Source: Nitratireductor luteus
Lineage (GTDB): Bacteria > Pseudomonadota > Alphaproteobacteria > Rhizobiales > Rhizobiaceae
Length of the DNA: 64,000 bases
Reading direction: 5' to 3'
Assembly (NCBI RefSeq): GCF_026162365.1
Contig: NZ_JAOANW010000018.1
Location: 1 to 64,000, forward strand
A program made the position numbers and the translations under genes. Every line of letters starts with the position of its first letter. Position 1 is the first letter of the stretch. The notes under the pieces were generated by a model, which saw only the letters and a program-made list of their open reading frames with translations, had not been told where the DNA came from and searched no databases. Of this stretch, positions 54,032 to 62,409 are shown piece by piece.

Positions 54032-54841
54032 TTACCCCTTATCGCGCTGGAAAATCCAATCATGCTCCGGATGGTTCTTGAAGCGCCACTTGCGCAAGGG
54101 GCCGGCCATGACGTTGAGGTAGTACATCTCGTAGCCATAAGGCGCGCCGCAGGGGTGATGGCCGCGCGGAACCAGGGCCACGTCGTGGCTCGCAACCGCC
54201 ATGGCCTCGTCCAGGCCGCCGTCCTCGGTGAACACGCGCTGGAAACCGAAACCCTGTTCGGGGTTCAGGCGATGGTAATATGTCTCCTCCAGATAGGTCA
54301 TCTCGGGGTAGTTGTCCTCGTCGTGCCGGTGGGGCGGGTAGGAGGACCAGTTGCCGGCCGGCGTATAGACCTCGGTGACGAGCAGGCTGTCGGCGACGTC
54401 GCGGTTTTCCATCGCGATGTTGTGGATGAAGCGCGTATTGGCGCCCTTCCCGCGCTCTTCCAGGCTTATGCCGGCGGGGCCAATCACCTGGGTGTCGTGG
54501 CCGCCCCTGCCGGGGGCGCTGCAGACGGCCAGCGTGCATGCCGTGGTGGCGGTGGCGGTCCAGCCGGCGCCATTGGGAATATAAACGGCGTGCGGCGGCA
54601 GGCGCTCGAACACGTCCATGCGCTCGCCCAACTCGCCGAAATCCTTGCCCGCGCCGGAGATCTCCGCCTTGCCCTCGACCAGCACGAGGATCACCTCGCT
54701 GTCGCCGGTCTCCTCCATGGCGGTCTCGCCGGGCGCGAGGCGGTAGAGCCCGAAGCCGACATAGCTCCAGCCGGCCGATTGCGGCGTGATATTATGGACC
54801 TTGCCGTTCGTTCCTGCGGGCTTGACCAGAAGGTCGGGCAT
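54032..54841 (-). CDS. iolB: 5-deoxy-glucuronate isomerase
   Basis: 269 residues, cupin fold. The metal-binding pattern YPPHRHDEDNYPEMTYLEE and the later VPRGHHPCGAPYGYEMYYLN are those of IolB, which turns 5-deoxy-D-glucuronate into 5-dehydro-2-deoxy-D-gluconate in myo-inositol breakdown. It is the last gene of the iol run; upstream is a rhizobial repeat and a small membrane-protein gene. Confidence 0.93.
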   Translation of the reverse strand: MPDLLVKPAGTNGKVHNITPQSAGWSYVGFGLYRLAPGETAMEETGDSEVILVLVEGKAEISGAGKDFGELGERMDVFERLPPHAVYIPNGAGWTATATTACTLAVCSAPGRGGHDTQVIGPAGISLEERGKGANTRFIHNIAMENRDVADSLLVTEVYTPAGNWSSYPPHRHDEDNYPEMTYLEETYYHRLNPEQGFGFQRVFTEDGGLDEAMAVASHDVALVPRGHHPCGAPYGYEMYYLNVMAGPLRKWRFKNHPEHDWIFQRDKG

Positions 54842-54896
54842 GGCGGTCTCCTTATTGCTCGGTTTGCCAGGCTACTCGTTTTCTGTGTGCTTGTTG

Positions 54897-54947
54897 GAGC
54901 ATGATCTTTGCCGAAAACCGGTATCCGCTTTTCGGGATCGCGCTCTA
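54897..54947. repeat. Rhizobial intergenic palindromic element
   Basis: The stretch begins GAGCATGATCTTTGCCGAAA and ends TTTTCGGGATCGCGCTCTA, with arms that pair imperfectly around CCGGTATCCGC. This resembles the short imperfect palindromes that occur many times between genes in Rhizobiales. It covers the stop of the 62-aa gene and the gap before iolB, where it could form a hairpin in the mRNA. Confidence 0.7.
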
Positions 54948-55133
54948 ATCGTCCGGCGTCTTGGCGATCAGCAGCACCCAGGCGGCATAGGCGCCGGCGC
55001 CGGTGAACAAGATGCCCCAGAAGGGCGCGCCGGAGACGAACTCGAACAGCCCCCAGCCGATGCAGATGGCGACCACGAGGACGCGCCGCCACAGCGGGCG
55101 GAAAAAGGGATGGCTTGCGTCGAGAAAGCTCAT
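54945..55133 (-). CDS. Small membrane protein in the iol cluster
   Basis: 62 residues with two hydrophobic segments ([18 protein letters not shown] and [20 protein letters not shown]) and a short charged C-terminus ending TPDD. The start overlaps the iolE stop by 4 bases, so it is co-translated. No family is known to me; a role in transport or anchoring is only a guess from its place. Its stop lies in the intergenic repeat. Confidence 0.75.
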   Translation of the reverse strand: MSFLDASHPFFRPLWRRVLVVAICIGWGLFEFVSGAPFWGILFTGAGAYAAWVLLIAKTPDD

Positions 55134-56038
55134 GCCGCGTCGGCCCGATCCAGCCCTGCGTCCACTGCTGCCTGCCTCAGCGCCTTCAGGCCCATGGACT
55201 GATAAGCCACGGGGTCGGCCTTGAGCGGGTCCTGTTCGGCCTCGATCACCAGCCAGCCTTCATAACCGCCGCGCGCCAGCACCTTCAGCACGGGCGTGAA
55301 CTCAATGCCGCCTTCCGCATCGCCCGGCACGGTGAACACGCCGCGCCTGACGCCTTCGAGGAAGGAAAGTCCCTCCGTCTCCACCTGCGCGCGGATGGCG
55401 GGGCGCACATTCTTGGCGTGGAAATGGCCGATGCGCCCGGCATGGGTCTCCGCCAGCTCCACGGGATCGGAGCCGCCGAACCAGGCATGGCCCGTATCGA
55501 GGAGAAGCTTTGTCGCCGGCCCCGTGCTCGCCATCAGCTTGCCGATCTCCTCGCGGTTCTCGACGATGGTGCCCATGTGGTGATGGTACACGAGGTGGAT
55601 GCCCTGTTCGGCGCAGTATCGCGCGAGCGCCTCGACGCCGGCGCAGAATCGCGGCCATGAGGCCTCGGGCAGCACGGGCCGGTCGCGCAGCGCGACCGCG
55701 TCGTTGCCGTGAACGGCGTTCGAGGTCTCGCACACGATGCAGACCTTGCACCCATTGGCCTTGAGCATGTCGAGATGCGGCTGGATCGCCTTCTTCTCGG
55801 TCTCGATGTCGTTGACCAACAGGTTTAGCGAGTGCCAGCCGGACACGAAAACCAGGCCATGGGTCGCCAGAACGGCTTTCAGCTCGGCGCCGTCGGCGGG
55901 CATCTTGTGGCCCTTCTCGATGCCGTCGAAGCCTATTTCTGCCGCCTCGCGCAGGCACTGCTCGAGCGGGATGTGCGAGCCGATGCTCTGATCGTCGTCA
56001 TTGGACCAGGCGATGGGATTGGTGCCGTAGCGGATCAT
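55130..56038 (-). CDS. iolE: Myo-inosose-2 dehydratase
   Basis: 302 residues, xylose-isomerase-like TIM barrel: [19 protein letters not shown] at the start, [40 protein letters not shown] and [20 protein letters not shown], with metal ligands in the His, Glu and Asp of these blocks. It dehydrates 2-keto-myo-inositol to the trihydroxycyclohexane dione used by IolD. The start follows directly on the iolD stop. Confidence 0.93.
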   Translation of the reverse strand: MIRYGTNPIAWSNDDDQSIGSHIPLEQCLREAAEIGFDGIEKGHKMPADGAELKAVLATHGLVFVSGWHSLNLLVNDIETEKKAIQPHLDMLKANGCKVCIVCETSNAVHGNDAVALRDRPVLPEASWPRFCAGVEALARYCAEQGIHLVYHHHMGTIVENREEIGKLMASTGPATKLLLDTGHAWFGGSDPVELAETHAGRIGHFHAKNVRPAIRAQVETEGLSFLEGVRRGVFTVPGDAEGGIEFTPVLKVLARGGYEGWLVIEAEQDPLKADPVAYQSMGLKALRQAAVDAGLDRADAA

Positions 56039-57865
56039 TCAGTTTCTTTCTTTCAACATGGCTTCATATCTTTTGCGCGCCGCCCTTACTTCCTCGCGGT
56101 TCGAGGTTTCAGGCACCGCGACGTCCCACCAATGGCCGCCCGCCTCGGTGGAGGGATAGGGATCGGTGTCGATGACCACGACGAACGGACCGTCGGCCTC
56201 GCGCGCCTCGGCCAGCGCTCCTTCCAATTCGGCGATGGAGCCCGCCTTGCGCGCCGTCGCCCCCATCGAGGTGGCATGGCCCACGAAGTCGATCCGCGAC
56301 GGGTTCGCATGCTGCGCGTGATCGAGCAGATTGTTGAACTCGGCGCCGCCGGTGCTCATCTGCAGCCGGTTGATGCAGCCATAGCCGCGATTGTCGGTGA
56401 TGACGACGGTTATCTTGATCCCCATCATCACGGCGGTGGCCAGCTCCGAGTTCATCATCATGTAGGAGCCGTCGCCGACCATGACGATCACGTCGCGCGC
56501 CGGCTCGGCCATCTTGATGCCCATCCCGCCGGCGATCTCGTAGCCCATGCAGGAGTAGCCGTATTCCATGTGGTAGCTGCCGGGCCGCCCGGCCTTCCAC
56601 AGCTTGTGCAGTTCGCCCGGCATGGTTCCCGCGGCGCACATCACCACGGTGTCCTCGCGGGCGGCGCGCTGCACCGCGCCGATCACCTGCATGTCGCTGG
56701 GCAGGGCGTTGCCGTCACCCGAAGGGGCCTGCGTCACCGCGTCGGCGGCGGCAAACCAATTCGCCTTGAACGCCGGGTCCGGCGCTTGTGCCGTCCAGCC
56801 GCCCAGCGCCTTCGACAGGAGATCGAGCCCCACGCGCGCGTCGGCAACCAGCGGCTGGGCATCGTGCTTGTAGCCGTCATAGGGCTGGACATTGAGGGCC
56901 AGAAGCTTGCGCGACGGGTTCTTGAACAGCGCCCAGGAGCCGGTGGTGAAGTCCTGGAAGCGCGTGCCGACGCCGAAAACGAGATCGGCTTCGGCGCAGA
57001 CCGCGTTGGCGCTTGCCGCACCCGTCACGCCCACGGGGCCGAGATTGAGCGGATGATCCCAGGGCAGCGCCGATTTTCCGGCCTGGGTCTCGACGATGGG
57101 GATCGCGTGCTTTTCGGCAAAGGCCTTCAGCGCCTCGCAGGCGCCCGCATAATGCACGCCGCCGCCGGCGACGATGACGGGACGGCTGGAGGCGCGGATC
57201 GCCTCGACCGCCGCCGCAAGCTCCACCTCGTCGGGATGAGGCCTGCGCCGCCGCCATATCCTTTCCTCGAAAAAGCTTTCCGGCCAGTCATAGGCCTCGG
57301 CCTGCACGTCCTGGCAGAAGGCCAGCGTCACCGGCCCGCATTCGGCCGGGTCCGTCATGACCCGGAATGCACGCGGCAGCGCCGTCAACAGATGCTCCGG
57401 CCGGCTGATCCGGTCGAAATAGCGCGAGACCGGGCGGAAACAGTCATTGACGCTCACCGTGCCGTCGCCGAAATCCTCCACCTGCTGCAGCACGGGATCC
57501 GGCCCCCGATTGGCGAAGACATCGCCCGGCATGAACAGGACCGGCAGCCGGTTGACGTGGGCGAGCGCCGCCGCCGTCACCATGTTGGTGGCGCCGGGGC
57601 CGATCGACGAGGTGACCGCCATCGCGCGACGGCGGCCAAGCTGCTTGGCATAGGCAATCGCGGCGTGCGCCATGCCTTGCTCGTTGTGGCCCCGCCAGGT
57701 CGGCAGTGTGTCACGCGCCGCATAAAGCGCCTCGCCGAGACCGGCGACATTGCCGTGCCCGAAGATCGCCCACATGCCGGCGATGAAGGGTTCGTCTTCC
57801 TCGTTCATCTGGGCGGCGATGTAGCGGGTAGCGGCCTGAGCGGCGGTCAGTCGGACGGTTTTCAT
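56039..57865 (-). CDS. iolD: 3D-(3,5/4)-trihydroxycyclohexane-1,2-dione hydrolase
   Basis: 608 residues from ATG 57865; the open frame reaches further upstream inside iolC but that part is a shadow. ThDP enzyme fold: the catalytic Glu in WRGHNEQGMAHAAIAYAKQL and the cofactor motif VMVGDGSYMMMNSELATAVM with TDNRGYG. IolD opens the ring to give 5-deoxy-D-glucuronic acid. Its ATG overlaps the iolC stop by 4 bases. Confidence 0.93.
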   Translation of the reverse strand: MKTVRLTAAQAATRYIAAQMNEEDEPFIAGMWAIFGHGNVAGLGEALYAARDTLPTWRGHNEQGMAHAAIAYAKQLGRRRAMAVTSSIGPGATNMVTAAALAHVNRLPVLFMPGDVFANRGPDPVLQQVEDFGDGTVSVNDCFRPVSRYFDRISRPEHLLTALPRAFRVMTDPAECGPVTLAFCQDVQAEAYDWPESFFEERIWRRRRPHPDEVELAAAVEAIRASSRPVIVAGGGVHYAGACEALKAFAEKHAIPIVETQAGKSALPWDHPLNLGPVGVTGAASANAVCAEADLVFGVGTRFQDFTTGSWALFKNPSRKLLALNVQPYDGYKHDAQPLVADARVGLDLLSKALGGWTAQAPDPAFKANWFAAADAVTQAPSGDGNALPSDMQVIGAVQRAAREDTVVMCAAGTMPGELHKLWKAGRPGSYHMEYGYSCMGYEIAGGMGIKMAEPARDVIVMVGDGSYMMMNSELATAVMMGIKITVVITDNRGYGCINRLQMSTGGAEFNNLLDHAQHANPSRIDFVGHATSMGATARKAGSIAELEGALAEAREADGPFVVVIDTDPYPSTEAGGHWWDVAVPETSNREEVRAARKRYEAMLKERN

Positions 57866-59784
57866 GCTGCCTCCCCTTTTCTGGCGCGCGCACGCGCCCT
57901 GTCCCAGACGGCGCAAAGCGCGGCGTATCTTTCGGCCATGTCGGAAACCGCTTCCTGATCGTCGATGTTCCCCGAAAACCATTTCCTGGCGGCATCGGCG
58001 AAAATGGTGCGGCCGACCGCGAAGCCCTTGACCAGGTCGAAGCCGGCGGCCACCGCGAAACTGTCCTCCAGTTCCTCCGCCGGCGCATCGAGGCCGAGGA
58101 CGACGATACCACGGGTGTGGGGGTCGTTGCGATGGATGGCCTCGCAGGCCTTGCGCCAGGCCTCGCGCGATTTCATCGGTTCGAGCTTCCACCAATCAGG
58201 ATAGACGCCGATCTCATAGAACCGATCGATGACGGCGGCGGCCGTCTCGTCGTCGCAGGCGGCGACCTTCGAGGGTATGATTTCCAGCAGCATTTCCAGG
58301 CGATTGCGCCGCGCCGCCGTGAAGAGCCGCTTGACCACGTCCTCCTGCTGCGCCTTGGTCGCGGCATCGTCGCCAGGATGATAAAAGCACAGCACCTTGA
58401 CCACATGCTCCAGCGGCCATTCAACCAGGCCCCCATAGTCCGGACCGATCTCCGGCTCCAGGGTCAGCGGGCGCGAGCCCGGCCATTCGACGGGCCGGCC
58501 GATCCACAACCCGGTGCCGGCAGCCTTGTAGAGCGCGTCACGGCCATGCCGCCCGTCGCACAGAATGCCATAGCCCGGCCTGTCGCCGGCGACGCGGTGC
58601 ACGGCTTCAAGGCAGAGCGTCTTGAACACGCCGATACGCGCCGGATCGGCTCCTGCCTCCCCGGCGATCTCCTCCAGTTGCAGGCGATGGTCGAAGGCGA
58701 ACACCCGCATTTGCGACCAGTCGCCCTTGCGGTTGGTGGCCCAGTGCACCTGCTCAAGCGCGGCGTCTTTGCGCAGGGCGCGATTGCGGACGCCGGTACG
58801 GAAAAAATACTGCAACTCCTCCCATGAGGGATATGCGGGTGCGCATCCATGGCGCGATACGGCAAAGGCACCGCAGGCGTTGGCGTATTTGAGCGTCGTC
58901 GGCCAGTCCTCGCCGGTGAGCCAGCCCTTGAGCAGGCCCGACATGAACCCGTCACCGGCGCCCAGCACGTTGAATACCTCGATGGGAAACCCCTCGCCTG
59001 CCTCACCTTCATCCAGCGTGTCGGGAATGGCCCCGGAAAAAGCTGCGGCACCCATCGGACCGCGCTTGCACACGAGCACGGCCTGCGTCAGCCGGCGCAC
59101 GGCGCGCAGAGCCTCAATGGTGTCCGTGGAGCCGCCGGCGATGTGGAACTCTTCTTCCGTGCCGACGATGAGATCGAAAAGGCCGAGCGTGCCCTGCAAT
59201 TTCGCCGTCACGCGCTCGGAGGCGATAAAGCGGCTTTCGCCGGCGCCGTGACCGGCCAGCCCCCAGAGATTGGGACGGTAGTCGATGTCGAGTGCCGTTT
59301 TGCCGCCAGTCTCGCGCGCCAGCCTCAGGGCCTTGAGAACCGCAGCCTCGGTCCGCGGATGCGAAAGATGGGTTCCGGTGACGCAGACGCAGCGCGCTTC
59401 GGCGATGAACTCGGGATCGATGTCGTTCTCGTCGAGCGCCATGTCGGCGCAGTTCTCGCGATAGAAGATCAGCGGAAACTGGTCCTGATCCCGGATGCCG
59501 AGGAGCACCAGCGCCGTTAGCCTCTCCGGGTCGGTCGCGAGGCCGCGTGTATCGACGCCTTCGCGCTCCAGTTCTTCGCGGATAAAACGCCCCATATGCT
59601 CGTCGCCGACACGGCTGATCAGCGCCGACTTCAGGCCCAGCCGCGCAGTGCCGGCGGCGATGTTGGTGGGCGAGCCGCCGATATATTTGTTGAAGGAGCT
59701 CATATCCTCCAGCCGCCCGCCGACCTGCGCGCCGTAAAGATCAACCGAGGAACGGCCAATGGTGATGAGATCGAGGGGCTTCAT
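57862..59784 (-). CDS. iolC: Fused 5-dehydro-2-deoxygluconokinase and DUF2090 aldolase-like protein
   Basis: 640 residues from ATG 59784 (MKPLDLITIGRSSVDLYGAQ), preceded by GGAGGAGAACAGG. The N-terminal half is a PfkB sugar kinase with NKYIGGSPTNIAAGTARLGL and the catalytic block FNVLGAGDGFMSGLLKGWL. The C-terminal half (about 330-635, FAFDHRLQLEEIAGEAGADP, PDWWKLEPMKSREAWRKACE) is DUF2090, related to class I aldolases, and in rhizobial IolC is thought to do the next step, cleavage of the phosphorylated sugar acid. It is the first iol gene after the RpiR regulator. Confidence 0.9.
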   Translation of the reverse strand: MKPLDLITIGRSSVDLYGAQVGGRLEDMSSFNKYIGGSPTNIAAGTARLGLKSALISRVGDEHMGRFIREELEREGVDTRGLATDPERLTALVLLGIRDQDQFPLIFYRENCADMALDENDIDPEFIAEARCVCVTGTHLSHPRTEAAVLKALRLARETGGKTALDIDYRPNLWGLAGHGAGESRFIASERVTAKLQGTLGLFDLIVGTEEEFHIAGGSTDTIEALRAVRRLTQAVLVCKRGPMGAAAFSGAIPDTLDEGEAGEGFPIEVFNVLGAGDGFMSGLLKGWLTGEDWPTTLKYANACGAFAVSRHGCAPAYPSWEELQYFFRTGVRNRALRKDAALEQVHWATNRKGDWSQMRVFAFDHRLQLEEIAGEAGADPARIGVFKTLCLEAVHRVAGDRPGYGILCDGRHGRDALYKAAGTGLWIGRPVEWPGSRPLTLEPEIGPDYGGLVEWPLEHVVKVLCFYHPGDDAATKAQQEDVVKRLFTAARRNRLEMLLEIIPSKVAACDDETAAAVIDRFYEIGVYPDWWKLEPMKSREAWRKACEAIHRNDPHTRGIVVLGLDAPAEELEDSFAVAAGFDLVKGFAVGRTIFADAARKWFSGNIDDQEAVSDMAERYAALCAVWDRARARARKGEAA

Positions 59785-59919
59785 CCTGTTCTCCTCCGTT
59801 GTTTGCGCGGTCCGGCACGCCTGTTCCGCGCCAGGGGCCATTTCGAAAGGACGTCAGGCGGTTCTCCTCCACCCCGAAACCATCCTACCGGCGAAGAAAG
59901 GTCAGCCGGCGCTGATAAT

Positions 59920-59933
59920 GGAAGATATGTTCT
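59920..59933. promoter_or_regulatory. IolR-like box upstream of iolC
   Basis: GGAAGATATGTTCT fits GGAA-N6-TTCC with one mismatch. It is about 136 bases before the iolC start, between it and the rpiR-type gene, in an AT-rich patch. The consensus is that reported for the RpiR-type inositol regulator of Sinorhizobium. Confidence 0.5.
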
Positions 59934-59967
59934 ATTTTATACCAAAAATCAATCATTAAATTCCATT

Positions 59968-60798
59968 TCAAGCGCGCCTGATGGTCCCCACGGACACCAC
60001 AAGCGCCATCGCCAGCGACAGCGTTGCCGAGAGGGAGCGGAAATCGCCGAAGTCGGCTTCGGAGATCGTCAGCAGCAGCGGCGTCACCGGCCGCAGGGGA
60101 CTCGCAAGCGAATCTGTGATGGCGACCACCCCCGCACCGGCCCGACGCGCGGCATCGGCCAGTTCGACGGTCTCGTGCGTGTAGGGCGCAAAGGTGATGG
60201 CGATAACGGCGTCACCCTGGCGGATTGCATGGCGGCTGTCCAGCTTGCCGACGCTGTCATGCAGCATGGTCGGCACGTCCATCTTCTCGAACGCATAGGC
60301 CAGATAGGCGGCGACCGAGAAAGCGCGGCGCATGCCCACGATATGCACCATCTGCGCCTCGGCGAGCGTCTTGATAGCCGCATCCAGGGTGCGGGGATCG
60401 ATCGTCTTGGCCAGGTTTTCCAGCGAGTGACGACCGGCCTCTATGAACTCGGCCAGCAACGCGGACGGGCTGCCCGCCCCGCTTTCACGCAGTTTCTCAA
60501 GGCGGGTCGAATAATCGGGCCAGTTCTGCGAATAGTTTTCGCGAAACAGGCGCTGCATCTGGGAATAGCCCGAGAAGCCAAGCACCTGGCAAAAGCGCAT
60601 GAAGGCCGAAGGCTTGACGCCCGCGCCCTCGGCCATTTCCGCTACAGTGGAAACGGCGATGCGGTCGGGATTGGCGGCGACGAAGTCGGCGCATTGGCGC
60701 AACCGCTTCGGCAGGCCGCCGGAGATGTCCAGCATCCGGTCCATCAGTTCTTCCACCGTCGCCGGTGCGGGGGATGCGTCCATCGGAGTTTCTTTCAT
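59968..60798 (-). CDS. RpiR/MurR-family regulator, probable inositol regulator
   Basis: 276 residues. The N-terminal HTH_6 domain (LPKRLRQCADFVAANPDRIA, AEMAEGAGVKPSAFMRFCQV) and a C-terminal SIS sugar-phosphate domain (VHIVGMRRAFSVAAYLAYAF, AVIAITFAPYTHETVELADA) give the family. RpiR proteins repress or activate sugar genes in response to phosphorylated intermediates. It lies directly upstream of iolC and divergent from the dehydrogenase gene, with GGAA-N6-TTCC boxes on both sides, so it is likely IolR. Confidence 0.87.
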   Translation of the reverse strand: MKETPMDASPAPATVEELMDRMLDISGGLPKRLRQCADFVAANPDRIAVSTVAEMAEGAGVKPSAFMRFCQVLGFSGYSQMQRLFRENYSQNWPDYSTRLEKLRESGAGSPSALLAEFIEAGRHSLENLAKTIDPRTLDAAIKTLAEAQMVHIVGMRRAFSVAAYLAYAFEKMDVPTMLHDSVGKLDSRHAIRQGDAVIAITFAPYTHETVELADAARRAGAGVVAITDSLASPLRPVTPLLLTISEADFGDFRSLSATLSLAMALVVSVGTIRRA

Positions 60799-60834
60799 TC
60801 AGCTTGACAAATGGTCTACCATGATCCTACGCGT

Positions 60835-60852
60835 TTGGAATAAAAATTCCAA
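60835..60852. promoter_or_regulatory. IolR-like operator between the rpiR and dehydrogenase genes
   Basis: TTGGAATAAAAATTCCAA: a perfect 6-bp inverted repeat around TAAAAA that contains exactly GGAA-N6-TTCC. It sits 37 bases from the regulator start (60798) and 33 from the dehydrogenase start (60885), so it could control both. Confidence 0.75.
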
Positions 60853-60884
60853 GCATCGTCGCTGGGAATATGTGGGAGGTTGTC

Positions 60885-62006
60885 ATGGCAGATGTGGGCA
60901 TGGGCCTGATCGGCACCGGCTTCATGGGCAAGGCGCATGCGCTGGCCTACCGCGCGGCCAAGGCCGTGCTTGGCGATGTTCCCCAGGCCCGGCTGGAACT
61001 TCTGTGCGATACGCCGGCGGAGCGTGCCCGGCAGATGGCGGAGCAGTTCGGCTTCGCCCGGTGCACGGACGATTGGCGCAGCCTGGTAGAGGATACGAAA
61101 GTCGATCTCGTGTCGATCACCACGCCGAACCGGATGCACCGGGAGATGGCGCTGGCGGCGATCAGGGCGGGAAAGCACGTTCATTGCGAAAAGCCCATGG
61201 GGCTGACACTGGCCGAGGCCGAGGAAATGGCCGAGGCGGCGGAGCGGGCGGGCGTGAAGACCATGGTCGGCTACAACTATATCAAGAACCCGGCTTTCCT
61301 TCACGCCCAGCGCCTCGTGCGCGAGGGTGCGATCGGCAGGCCCGTCCATTTTCGCGGCTGGGTCGACGAGGATTATCAGGCCGATCCCGACCTGCCGTGG
61401 ACCTGGCGGGCCAGGTTGGACGAGGCCGGACTTGGTGCCCTCGGCGATCTCGGCTGCCACCTGGTTTCCATGGCCCATGGGTTGATGGGGCCGGTGGAAA
61501 GCCTCATTGCCGACATACAGACAATCCATGAGACCCGCCCGTTGGCGGACGGCAACGGGCGGGGCAAGGTCGAGAACGAGGATACGGCCACGGCGCTGGT
61601 GCGGTTTCGCGGCGGCGCCCATGGCTCGCTGTCGACATCGCGCTCGGCCTGGGGCCGCAAGAACAGGCTCGGCTTCGAGGTGCATGGCACCACCGGCATG
61701 ATCGTCTTCGACCAGGAGCGCATGAACGAACTGCAGCTATACCGGAACGAAGGGCCCGCCGGCGAACAGGGTTTCAAGACGATCCTGACCGGCCCGGCAC
61801 ATCCCCCCTACGGCCATTTCTGCCCCGCGCCCGGTCACCAGCTGGGCATCAACGACCTCAAGGTCCTGGAAGCCGGCGCGTTCCTGCGATGGATCGGCGG
61901 CGGCGAAAGGTCGGGACCAGACTTCGCCGCCGCGCTGGAGTTCGAGAAAATCATCCATGCTATTGCCGCCTCGGCACGGGAGGGGCGGCGGATCGAGGTT
62001 GCATGA
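60885..62006 (+). CDS. Gfo/Idh/MocA-family oxidoreductase
   Basis: 373 residues from ATG 60885 (MADVGMGLIGTGFMGKAHAL), with GGGAGG at 60874-60879; an ATG at 60870 is less likely. Rossmann motif GLIGTGFMGKAHA, the conserved EKP in HCEKPMGLTLAEAEEM, and GYNYIKNPAFLHAQ are present. The family oxidises sugars and inositols with NAD(P). With an IolR-type box in its promoter it probably acts on myo-inositol, a stereoisomer or an inosose, but it is longer than typical IdhA. Confidence 0.87.
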   Translation: MADVGMGLIGTGFMGKAHALAYRAAKAVLGDVPQARLELLCDTPAERARQMAEQFGFARCTDDWRSLVEDTKVDLVSITTPNRMHREMALAAIRAGKHVHCEKPMGLTLAEAEEMAEAAERAGVKTMVGYNYIKNPAFLHAQRLVREGAIGRPVHFRGWVDEDYQADPDLPWTWRARLDEAGLGALGDLGCHLVSMAHGLMGPVESLIADIQTIHETRPLADGNGRGKVENEDTATALVRFRGGAHGSLSTSRSAWGRKNRLGFEVHGTTGMIVFDQERMNELQLYRNEGPAGEQGFKTILTGPAHPPYGHFCPAPGHQLGINDLKVLEAGAFLRWIGGGERSGPDFAAALEFEKIIHAIAASAREGRRIEVA

Positions 62007-62409
62007 CAACCCCGCCCCGTCATCAACTCTGAGGAAGTCCGTTGATACGCTGGCTCGAGTGTTGGCGGCCCCGACATCGGATAGCCATACTCTCCAATAC
62101 ACTCTCCGATGCGGATCCGCTCCACCTGTCGAAGACACATATCCGGCGACGCTCGATCCCCGAGCGGAAGGATTCGCCGACGGCAATTCGAATCGAGAAC
62201 GGTGGTAATACGCCCCATCTCGACCGTTCCGGGGCAACTCTGGGGCTGTCCGGAGGCAGACATTGCAGACTGCCAAGCTGCAGGTCGACGCCACGTCGGA
62301 AGCGGAATTCCGGACAACGGTCCAGTTCGACTTCAACCAGACACTCACGAATAGATAAGAGGCTGCGCAAACGCTGACAAACAGCCGATCATGCGTACCC
62401 GTGAGGCGC
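62007..62409. other. Convergent intergenic region
   Basis: About 400 bases. One plus-strand frame reads QTAKLQVDATSEAEFRTTVQ and FDFNQTLTNR before a stop at about 62356, which has coding-like composition, but no start or family is seen, so it may be a gene end. No terminator was recognised. Confidence 0.35.

Noticed and set aside
55832-57958. 708-codon plus-strand open frame opposite iolE and iolD
   Set aside because: It is the mirror of two well-recognised genes in GC-rich DNA; the translation is rich in R, H, G and A with no family features and no ribosome site.
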